Part shown: piece after piece, positions 43,148 to 49,971 of the stretch
How the letters are laid out: every line of letters starts with the position of its first letter
Numbering within the stretch: the stretch's first letter is position 1
Assembly: GCA_024693135.1 (NCBI GenBank)
Contig: JAILLN010000042.1
Location: 28,530-92,529, forward strand
Source of the DNA: Lachnospiraceae bacterium
Lineage (GTDB): Bacteria; Bacillota; Clostridia; Lachnospirales; Lachnospiraceae
Direction of reading: 5' to 3'
Length of the DNA: 64,000 nucleotides
Notes under the pieces: model-generated
The model's input: the letters and a program-made list of their open reading frames with translations, nothing else
What the model was told of the DNA's origin: nothing
Databases searched by the model: none
Translations under genes and position numbers: made by a program

Positions 43148-43801
43148 ATGATCAAGGCAGTGATTTTTGATATGGACGGAGTCATCTTTGATACGGAGAG
43201 GCTCTGCATCGAATGCTGGGAGAGGCTGGCAGAGAAATACGGCCTTTCGGGGGTAAGGGAGGTCTGCCTTCAGTGTATCGGCATTACGGAAAATGTGACG
43301 AGAGAGATCTTTCTTAAAGCCTATGGGAAGGATTTCCCCTATGAGGAGCGGAAGAAGGAGATGGTGCAGATCTTCCAGGAAAGCTGTGGGGCATTTCCTC
43401 CCCTGAAGGAGGGGGTCCGGGAGGCGCTGGATGAGATCCGGTTGCTGAAGCTTCCCATGGCGCTCGCATCCTCCACCAGGGAGGAGATCGTAAGGCAGGA
43501 GCTTACGGCCGCAGGCCTGGATGTTTATTTTGACCGCATCATCGGAGGAAACCGGGCCAAAAGGAGCAAGCCGGCACCGGATATCTTTCTCATGGCGGCA
43601 GAAAGCCTGGGGGCGGCTCCGGCAGACTGCTGCGTGATCGAGGATTCCTTTAATGGGATAAGGGCGGCTCATGCGGCGGGGATGATGCCTCTGATGGTGC
43701 CGGACCTTCTGCAGCCGGATGAGGAGATCCTGGGGATGGCAGAAAAGGTCTTTTCTTCCCTCCGTGAGGCGGCAGGATATATTTCATCAGCCGTAGGATG
43801 A
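43148..43801 (+). CDS. HAD-family hydrolase, beta-phosphoglucomutase-like
   Basis: This 217-residue cytosolic protein carries HAD motif I 'VIFDMDGVIFDTE' with both catalytic Asp residues, motif II 'ALASSTR', a Lys in 'RSKPAPDIFLMAAE' and motif IV 'CCVIEDSFNGIRAA'. The helical cap inserted after motif I puts it in the subclass that includes beta-phosphoglucomutase and phosphoglycolate phosphatase. Hexose-phosphate or other small phosphate substrates are possible. ATG 43148 was chosen because AAGGAGG lies about 6 nt upstream, whereas ATG 43142 is immediately next to it. Confidence 0.87.
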   Translation: MIKAVIFDMDGVIFDTERLCIECWERLAEKYGLSGVREVCLQCIGITENVTREIFLKAYGKDFPYEERKKEMVQIFQESCGAFPPLKEGVREALDEIRLLKLPMALASSTREEIVRQELTAAGLDVYFDRIIGGNRAKRSKPAPDIFLMAAESLGAAPADCCVIEDSFNGIRAAHAAGMMPLMVPDLLQPDEEILGMAEKVFSSLREAAGYISSAVG

Positions 43802-43818
43802 GGCGGGTTTATTCCAGG

Positions 43819-43954
43819 GTGCGGGATTAGCTTCAGAGAGGGCTGCATTCCGGGGTGCGGGATTAGCAGAAGAGGGGGCTGGATCTTGCGGTGCGGGATT
43901 GGCGTCAGAGGGGGCTGGATCTTGCGGTGCGGGATTAGCAGAAGAGGGCATTGT
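43819..43954 (+). repeat. Four tandem 36-bp units before the LysM gene
   Basis: GTGCGGGATTRGC starts at 43819, 43855, 43891 and 43927, exactly 36 bp apart, each followed by (A/G)GAGGG(G)CTG-like sequence. The last unit is truncated at about 43954, just upstream of the LysM gene's ribosome binding site. The unit is multiple-of-three long and keeps a reverse-strand frame open, which I consider an artefact. Confidence 0.92.
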
Positions 43955-43971
43955 TTTTGGGAGGATCCATG

Positions 43972-44895
43972 ATGAGGAAACGAAGAAAAACGGCTGTTCT
44001 TATATTGGCGCTGGCTGTGGCTGTCCGTGCCTGCCTGCCCATGCCGGTTTACGCGAAGGATAATAAGAACGCCCCGGACCAGGCCGGGCAGACGGAATCC
44101 TATACCGTGAAGAAGGGGGATAATCTGTGGAAGCTGTCCGGGGAAAAATATGGCAGGGGGATCCTCTATCAATTTATTTATGAGCAAAACAAGGGTGTGA
44201 TCGGGGAGAATGCGGATCTGATCTTTCCGGGGATGGTATTTCAGCTCCCGGTGATCGAGGCCGGGAAGAACGGGAGTGATTCAGCGGAAAAGAGCGGGGT
44301 CACGACTGCAGATAAGAGCGGAGGCACGACTTCGGAAAAGAGCGGGGTCACGACTGCAGATAAGAGCGGAGGCACGACTTCGGAAAAGAACGTGGCCACG
44401 ACTGCAGATAAGAGCGGAGGCACGACTCCGGAAAAGAACGTGGGAACGACTGCAGAAAAGAGCGGGGGCACTTCGACGGAAAAGAACGGGGGCAGTAGCG
44501 CAGATAAGAGCGGAGATGCTTCAGCGGAAAAGAGCACAGGCAGGCCGGAGGAGCGGATCGGCGCTTTCTTTGAGGCATATTACCAGGCTCTGGCCGATGG
44601 GGATGCGGCTTACTGCGAAGCGCTTTACGATTCCATCTCCGAGGAGGACGGGAAGCTTCTCCGGGCCATAGCGGCCTGCATCGACCGGTTTGAGAATGTG
44701 CGGTGCAGAGTGCTTACCGGACCCGTGAAGGATTCCTATGTGGTGTTCGTGGATTATACCGCCTCCTCTGAAAAAAACGGCATCACCGTAGATTTTGCGG
44801 AAGCCTTCTATCTATATGGAGCACAGGCGGGAAAGGGATTCCGGATCGCCACCGATGAGCAGTTCTTTAAGGATTACAAAACAGGAAAAAAATAG
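43972..44895 (+). CDS. Exported LysM protein with NTF2-like C-terminal domain
   Basis: This ~307-residue secreted protein has a signal peptide (RKRRKTAVLILALAVAVRA, cut near VYAKD) and one LysM domain (~43-93, 'SYTVKKGDNLWKLSGEKYG' to 'IFPGMVFQLP') that binds peptidoglycan glycans. A tandem low-complexity stretch follows (~104-190) made of 8-residue units such as 'TTADKSGG' and 'TTSEKSGV'. The C-terminal domain (~195-307) is NTF2-like ('FFEAYYQALADGDAAYCEAL', 'DSYVVFVDY') and resembles the domain in the SH3b protein at 6227. GGGAGG precedes ATG 43969/43972; the second is better spaced. Role unknown, at the cell wall. Confidence 0.82.
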   Translation: MRKRRKTAVLILALAVAVRACLPMPVYAKDNKNAPDQAGQTESYTVKKGDNLWKLSGEKYGRGILYQFIYEQNKGVIGENADLIFPGMVFQLPVIEAGKNGSDSAEKSGVTTADKSGGTTSEKSGVTTADKSGGTTSEKNVATTADKSGGTTPEKNVGTTAEKSGGTSTEKNGGSSADKSGDASAEKSTGRPEERIGAFFEAYYQALADGDAAYCEALYDSISEEDGKLLRAIAACIDRFENVRCRVLTGPVKDSYVVFVDYTASSEKNGITVDFAEAFYLYGAQAGKGFRIATDEQFFKDYKTGKK

Positions 44896-44917
44896 CCGGC
44901 TTTCCCTGGAGGAAGGG

Positions 44918-44986
44918 ATGGATGGAGTTATGCACAGGGATATTGGCTATGGCGGATCAAAGCAGCCGGGAAAATCAGAATCATAA
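44918..44986 (+). CDS. Possible 22-residue leader ORF
   Basis: ATG 44918 has GGAGGAAGGG directly upstream and encodes MDGVMHRDIGYGGSKQPGKS plus two residues before TAA. It lies between the LysM gene and the AAA protease gene. There is no recognisable motif; it may be chance or a translated leader. Confidence 0.25.
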   Translation: MDGVMHRDIGYGGSKQPGKSES

Positions 44987-45029
44987 GGATAAAACAGCAA
45001 AGGCTGGGATATAGGAGGGATAGGGATTT

Positions 45030-48000
45030 ATGTCTTCATTAATGGATATGATGGACCGGTATGCGGCTACGGTCGATAATCAGGTATGGGAAGCACTTAC
45101 CCTGAGGCTGATGAATTATGAGCGCAACATCCGGAAATTTTCGGATGTAAGAACCAGATTCCGGGAATTCGAGATCGATGGGATCCTGTGTCCGGAGCTG
45201 TTTTTCTGCGCTTTTCTTGATGTCCTCATCGGGGCAGAGGCCCATGGCAAAAAAAATGTGATCTGCAGTTCTTCCCAAAAGGAAGAGAAAGACGGAAAGG
45301 CTCAGGCATCTCAAGAGGAAGCCACAAGCCTATCGGATGAAGAATTTGAGGATGCGGAGGAAGAGATCCAGGAGCTTTTCGATGATAATGACCTGGTAGA
45401 AGAGGATCTGGATTATGGAGATGAGTTCCTCCTGTCTCCTCCGTATGATGAATGGGCCGGGATCGCGGCAGAGATATATGATACTCTGCCGCCCGATTTT
45501 ATTTCCATTATGATCGACCAGCTGCCGAAGCGGTATCCTTTGGCCAGGATCCCTGTTATTGATTCAGACGAGAAGCTGCGCGATTATGGCAGGGAATACG
45601 CCGCATATCTGGGGAGAAGACTTGCGTCTAAGGGGTGTGACTTCGAATTTGTCACCAAACTGAAGGAATATTTTTCCGATCCGCTTTCCTGGGAGAAAAA
45701 GCACAGGAAGAATGCGGATCACCGGCTGGATGAGGGGGGGACCTGCGAATCCATTGATCTGGTTCATGTCCTTATATTCAGCTATGAACATATCTGCAGG
45801 GTGGAGGAAAGCAGGAGCAGGTGGTCGAAGGAGGATCTGAGCTTCGTTACCATGGCAGAGAGGGTTGCCGGGCTCCGCAAAAGCCTGTCGGAGGAGGTCA
45901 TCTGCCAGGATTCCGCCATCCGGAAGTTTGTGCAGGGCATGTTTAATTCGGTGATCTGCGACAGGGAGTCCATAGAAGGTCCGGAAGCATCCTTCCTTTT
46001 TGTAGGGCCGCCGGGAGTAGGAAAAACCTTTCTGGCAAAAACCGCCGCAAAATACCTTGGCCGCCCGGTGAAGATCTTCCAGATGAATGAATATGCCGAA
46101 AAGAGCTCCCATCAAGGACTCATCGGGATCGAGAGGATGTGGAAGAATTCCCAGCCAGGGCTTTTGACCACCTTTGTGAAGCAGAACAAGAATGCGGTCC
46201 TGGTATTTGATGAGGTAGAAAAAGCCCATATCAATACCATCCGCCTTTTCCTGTCCATCCTGGAGGGAGGCACATTGCAGGATGTGTATTACCAGGAGGA
46301 TATTGATTTTACACACACGGTCGTTATTTTTACAACGAATGCGGGAAGGAAATTTTATGAGGAGCAGAGGGACATCCCCCTGTCTTCCGTGGCGGAGATT
46401 ACCCTCCTAGACGCCCTGAAGGACGATAAATATAACGAAGAGGATTCACGGATCCCCTCCGAGATCCTCTCCCGGATGGCAAAGGGCAATATCATCGCCT
46501 TCGACCACATGGATCCGGTGAAGCTGGTGCCTGTGGTAAAGAAGGGACTGGCGGAGGGCTCCCGTGAGGTAATGGATATCATGGACGTGAAGTGTGAATT
46601 CGATGAATCCCTTCTGCCGTATCTATTCCTGTACCATATGGGAGCAAAGCTGGATGCCCGCATCGCTTCGGCCAGGAGCAAGAGCTTCATCAAAGACTCC
46701 ATTTTCAAGGTGGCGGAGCGGGTGGCAGATAATAAGAGCGATATGCGGCTCCTGAAGAAAAAAGACAAAAAGCTTCGATTCCTCCTTACCGTAAAGGACA
46801 GCCCCCTGGCTAAAGAGCTTACCGAGCCGGCAGGCCAGGCGTGCATCATCATTGTCTGCAACCAGGCGGATTATAATAATCTGGTGGAGCGGAAAACGGA
46901 GAGATACAAGCTTTACCATGCCCATGCGGAGACGGACAAAAGTGATTACCGGAAATATATCAAGGGCCAGCTGAAGGATCATGAGATCAGCGCCATCCTG
47001 GTAGACCCCTTCATGAGAGAAAATAAAGCTGGCGGAAACGGAGGCATGGAAGGCCTGTCCAATAAGGACTCCAAGGGAATGGAGGTGATCAGCTGGCTTC
47101 TGTCCCAAAAGGGGCTTCCTCCGGTATATTGCTTGGAGATGAGAAAGGGGCTTCCGATCAAGTCTGCGGACCAGATGGATCTGCTGAACCGGGGGATCAA
47201 GGATATCATCCGGCTCTCGGAAGCGGGCAATAAAAAGGAGCGCACCAATCTTATCAATGAACTGGCATATGAGCTTTTCCTGAAAACCAAGCTGGACAGC
47301 CTGATCCGGAAGGGCAAGATACTGGATTTTGAGACGGGATTAAAGATCTGTGACGATGCCCCTTCGGAGAGAGGGGAAGAGAAGGGAGAAGACGCGCAGA
47401 AGGAACTGACCATCGAGCTCGTGGTGCATCAGCTGAGGCTGGTGGATGCCATGGATCCGGAATCCTCTGAGATCTTCATCCCGGAGGAGATGCGGAAGGC
47501 CGGGGGCTTTGATTCTGTGATCGGAGCGGAAGGCGCCAAGGAGGAGCTGAGGCATTTCCTGGATTTCATCCGGGAGCCGGAAAAGTACAGGAAATCCGGC
47601 CGGCAGGTCTCACGAGGCCTTCTTCTTTACGGGCCTCCCGGAACAGGGAAAACAAAGCTGGCAAGAGCCCTTGCCTGCGAGGCCGACTGTCCCTTTATCT
47701 CGGTTACCGGAAGCGAGCTGATGACGGACAGCCGAAGGGTGAAGGACATCTTCTTCCAGGCAAGGAAATATGCGCCCAGCGTAGTCTTTATCGATGAGAT
47801 CGAAGCCATCGCCCAGTCCGGGAGCAATCCCGTCTTGAAAGCCCTGCTGACAGAGATGGAGGGCTTCAGCGGCACAGAAAGGCCGGTCTTTGTCATAGCC
47901 GCCACCAATGCCGGGGATGCACCCCATCTCGGGAGACAGAATATCTATCTGGATCCGGCACTGCTTCGGAGATTCACGAAGAGCGTCTACATGAAGCTTC

Positions 48001-48815
48001 CCTCCAGGGAGGACCGGATCGCCTTCATGCTTCAAAAGAAAAAGCAGCAGGAGGGGATGACCTATAATTATGAGAAGCTGACGAAAAAGGACATTGAGAA
48101 ATTTGCGGACCTGATGGCGGGGCGGTCCCTGGCGGTGATGGAAAATGTGCTTGCCATGGCCATCGGAAGGGCGGCGGAAAACGGGGTGAACGTATCCCTT
48201 GGGCTTCTGACGACCTGCTTTGAGGAAATGGCCTATGGGGAGGAGCACAAATACTCTGAGGAGCATATCCGCATGACGGCCATCCATGAGGCGGGGCATG
48301 CCTTTGTGGGATTTGTATGCGACGAGGGGGCAAACAGCAGGTTCATGCCGGAGTATGCCACGATCATCGCAAGGGGCGGTTATCTGGGACTTGTGCGGCA
48401 GAAGGATGATGAGACTCTCAGCGGCTATTCCAAGCCGGAGCTTCTGAAGCTGATGCGGATCTCTCTGGCGGGCAGGGCGGCGGAGCTGGTCTTTTCCGGA
48501 GAGAATGAGGACGGGCTTACGACGGGAGCCTCCAATGACCTGGAAAATGCCACTTACATCGCAGAGGGCATGGTAAGCCGGTTCGGCATGGAGGAGGGAT
48601 TCCTGGTCTCCATGCCGGCCCAGATCATCATGCAGTCGGCTCTTGCTTCCCGGTATTATGAGAAGCTGAATGAGATCCTTACAAGGGAGCTGGAGGAAAC
48701 GATCCGGGTCATCGAAAAGAACCGGAAGAAGGTGGAGAAGCTGGCAAATGCCCTGCTGGAAAAATCAAGGCTGGATACGGGTGAGATGAAGGAAATATTG
48801 GGGATAAAGGATTAG
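45030..48815 (+). CDS. Double-AAA+ M41 metalloprotease (ClpB-type + FtsH-type fusion)
   Basis: This 1261-residue protein has no visible membrane segment or signal peptide. Residues ~1-280 are unrecognised and include an acidic stretch (~95-135). Residues ~290-600 form a ClpB-D2-type AAA+ module: Walker A 'GPPGVGKT' 326-333, 'FQMNEYAEKSSHQGLIG', Walker B 'VLVFDEVEKAH' (D394, E395), 'FTTNAG' and sensor-2-like 'GAKLDAR'. Residues ~600-745 look receiver-like ('AILVDPFMRE'). Residues ~825-1075 are an FtsH-type AAA domain (Walker A 868-875, Walker B D922/E923). The M41 peptidase follows with HEAGH at 1086-1090 and the third zinc ligand in 'TTGASNDLE' (D1170). The FtsH pore-loop segment is missing. 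AGGAGG lies 11 nt before ATG. The NUDIX gene starts 9 bp after it. ATP-driven proteolysis is expected; substrates and oligomer are unknown. Confidence 0.85.
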   Translation: MSSLMDMMDRYAATVDNQVWEALTLRLMNYERNIRKFSDVRTRFREFEIDGILCPELFFCAFLDVLIGAEAHGKKNVICSSSQKEEKDGKAQASQEEATSLSDEEFEDAEEEIQELFDDNDLVEEDLDYGDEFLLSPPYDEWAGIAAEIYDTLPPDFISIMIDQLPKRYPLARIPVIDSDEKLRDYGREYAAYLGRRLASKGCDFEFVTKLKEYFSDPLSWEKKHRKNADHRLDEGGTCESIDLVHVLIFSYEHICRVEESRSRWSKEDLSFVTMAERVAGLRKSLSEEVICQDSAIRKFVQGMFNSVICDRESIEGPEASFLFVGPPGVGKTFLAKTAAKYLGRPVKIFQMNEYAEKSSHQGLIGIERMWKNSQPGLLTTFVKQNKNAVLVFDEVEKAHINTIRLFLSILEGGTLQDVYYQEDIDFTHTVVIFTTNAGRKFYEEQRDIPLSSVAEITLLDALKDDKYNEEDSRIPSEILSRMAKGNIIAFDHMDPVKLVPVVKKGLAEGSREVMDIMDVKCEFDESLLPYLFLYHMGAKLDARIASARSKSFIKDSIFKVAERVADNKSDMRLLKKKDKKLRFLLTVKDSPLAKELTEPAGQACIIIVCNQADYNNLVERKTERYKLYHAHAETDKSDYRKYIKGQLKDHEISAILVDPFMRENKAGGNGGMEGLSNKDSKGMEVISWLLSQKGLPPVYCLEMRKGLPIKSADQMDLLNRGIKDIIRLSEAGNKKERTNLINELAYELFLKTKLDSLIRKGKILDFETGLKICDDAPSERGEEKGEDAQKELTIELVVHQLRLVDAMDPESSEIFIPEEMRKAGGFDSVIGAEGAKEELRHFLDFIREPEKYRKSGRQVSRGLLLYGPPGTGKTKLARALACEADCPFISVTGSELMTDSRRVKDIFFQARKYAPSVVFIDEIEAIAQSGSNPVLKALLTEMEGFSGTERPVFVIAATNAGDAPHLGRQNIYLDPALLRRFTKSVYMKLPSREDRIAFMLQKKKQQEGMTYNYEKLTKKDIEKFADLMAGRSLAVMENVLAMAIGRAAENGVNVSLGLLTTCFEEMAYGEEHKYSEEHIRMTAIHEAGHAFVGFVCDEGANSRFMPEYATIIARGGYLGLVRQKDDETLSGYSKPELLKLMRISLAGRAAELVFSGENEDGLTTGASNDLENATYIAEGMVSRFGMEEGFLVSMPAQIIMQSALASRYYEKLNEILTRELEETIRVIEKNRKKVEKLANALLEKSRLDTGEMKEILGIKD

Positions 48816-48824
48816 GAGCAGAGG

Positions 48825-49283
48825 ATGAAGATCATCAATTCGACTCTTTGCTATCTGGAAAGGGATGGAAAGCTATTGATGCTCCACCGGAATGCGAAGA
48901 AGGATGACGTCAACCATGACAAGTGGATCGGGGTAGGGGGAAAGCTGGAGTTTGGCGAAAGCCCCGAGGACTGCCTCTACAGGGAGGTCCTGGAGGAGAC
49001 GGGCTATGCGCTTTCAGGCCATAGCTTCCGCGGGATCGTCACCTTTGTCTACGGAGAGATCACGGAATATATGTATCTGTACGTCTCGGACAGCTTTACG
49101 GGGGAGCAGAAAAGCTGTGACGAGGGGGAGCTTGTATGGGTGAAGCGGGAGGAGGTCCTGGATCTGCCCATATGGGAAGGAGACAGGATATTCCTGCGGC
49201 TTCTTTCGGAAGGAGCGCCCTTCTTTTCGCTGAAGCTGGTCTATGACGAGGACGGGCGCCTAAAAGAGCATGTTCTTGCGTAG
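48825..49283 (+). CDS. NUDIX hydrolase (8-oxo-dGTP diphosphatase-like)
   Basis: This 152-residue cytosolic enzyme has an intact NUDIX box 'GGKLEFGESPEDCLYREVLE' continuing ETG (GX5EX7REUXEEXGU) at about residues 38-60. The N-terminus 'NSTLCYLERDGKLLMLHRN' and the 'HDKWIGVGGK' segment match MutT/YvcI-like 8-oxo-dGTP diphosphatases. It removes pyrophosphate from oxidised or other nucleoside triphosphates. GGAG lies upstream, and the 9-bp distance from the AAA protease gene indicates cotranscription. Repeats follow at 49296. Confidence 0.87.
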   Translation: MKIINSTLCYLERDGKLLMLHRNAKKDDVNHDKWIGVGGKLEFGESPEDCLYREVLEETGYALSGHSFRGIVTFVYGEITEYMYLYVSDSFTGEQKSCDEGELVWVKREEVLDLPIWEGDRIFLRLLSEGAPFFSLKLVYDEDGRLKEHVLA

Positions 49284-49295
49284 TACTCCGTGCTT

Positions 49296-49425
49296 GCATT
49301 CGTTCATATACTGGACAGTGCACACATCATGAATTCATCGATTTACCTGACTGTGCCTGTATCTGCACCTTGAATTCGTCGATCTACCGGGCGTGCATAC
49401 ATTTGGAATTCGTCGATCTGCCGGC
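49296..49425 (+). repeat. Four degenerate ~36-bp tandem units after the NUDIX gene
   Basis: GAATTCRTCGATYTRCC starts at 49331, 49372 and 49406, and a more diverged unit (GCATTCGTTCATATACTGG) at 49296. Spacings are 35, 41 and 34 bp. Each is followed by a TGYGC-like stretch. The block fills the space between the convergent NUDIX and DUF6472-like genes. Confidence 0.75.
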
Positions 49426-49431
49426 TGAAGC

Positions 49432-49608
49432 TTACATCTGATGGCGGACTACCTGGTATTCGTCCCCGTTTTTAAAGCAGGGGCAGTCCTGGCTCTTTCT
49501 GCCCTGCAGCAGCCTGGCATAGTCGTCTTCATCCATGTCAGCGGAGCAGACATACTCCTCATAGTCCTCGTCATAATAATAATACATGCAGTCCTCACAG
49601 CGCGTCAT
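49432..49608 (-). CDS. Small Cys-rich DUF6472-like protein
   Basis: This 58-residue protein, 'MTRCEDCMYYYYDEDYEEYVC', split by family pattern, then 'MDEDDYARLL' and 'CPCFKNGDEYQVVRHQM', matches from memory a small family (DUF6472) common in Lachnospiraceae. Four or five Cys (CxxC, then C, then CPC) suggest metal binding, probably zinc. ATG 49608 was chosen as it gives the family N-terminus; GGGAG and AGGA lie just upstream on the minus strand. Function unknown. Confidence 0.75.
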   Translation of the reverse strand: MTRCEDCMYYYYDEDYEEYVCSADMDEDDYARLLQGRKSQDCPCFKNGDEYQVVRHQM

Positions 49609-49971
49609 ATCCTGCCGCTCCCTTCCGTCTTCCGGGGCTGTCCACATCCCCTTTTTTCAAAAATGTTCCCGCATCTGTAGTTACATCATACCATTCCTGC
49701 CCTGTCACATCCAGCATCTCGGATAATCCGCAGCCGTTTCTTCCCCTGTAAGCCGCTTTACCCACAACCGGCTCCTTCCCTGGAGGTAATTAAACTTGAC
49801 ACCTTCCGGAAAAGGACAGAGAATGAACTATGGACGGCGTCGGATGCCTGGAAAGAAAAGCCGCCAAAGAGGGGAGCATGAACCCGTTCGAGGCGTTTTT
49901 TGCTTAAGCTGCGTTATCAGCATCCGAAGGGCGTGAGTCAGAAAAAACCAAGTGTTCATAGGGGAGGATGG
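49609..49971. other. Intergenic region before the beta-glucuronidase gene
   Basis: No gene is supported. It contains a candidate promoter at 49796-49824. Further downstream CGCC, GGG, CCC and GGCG segments (about 49861-49898) can form a two-step hairpin ending in TTTTTT at 49897-49903. That could be a partial terminator or attenuator in the leader. Confidence 0.5.
49796..49824 (+). promoter_or_regulatory. Candidate promoter of the beta-glucuronidase gene
   Basis: A perfect TTGACA (49796-49801) and GAGAAT (49819-49824) are separated by 17 bp. About 150 bp of leader follows. Confidence 0.45.

Noticed and set aside
43669..44187. 172-residue reverse-strand frame with repeated LLLIPHRKIQPP-like peptides
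   Set aside because: It is opposite the 36-bp repeat and the LysM gene; it only reflects the multiple-of-three repeat length.
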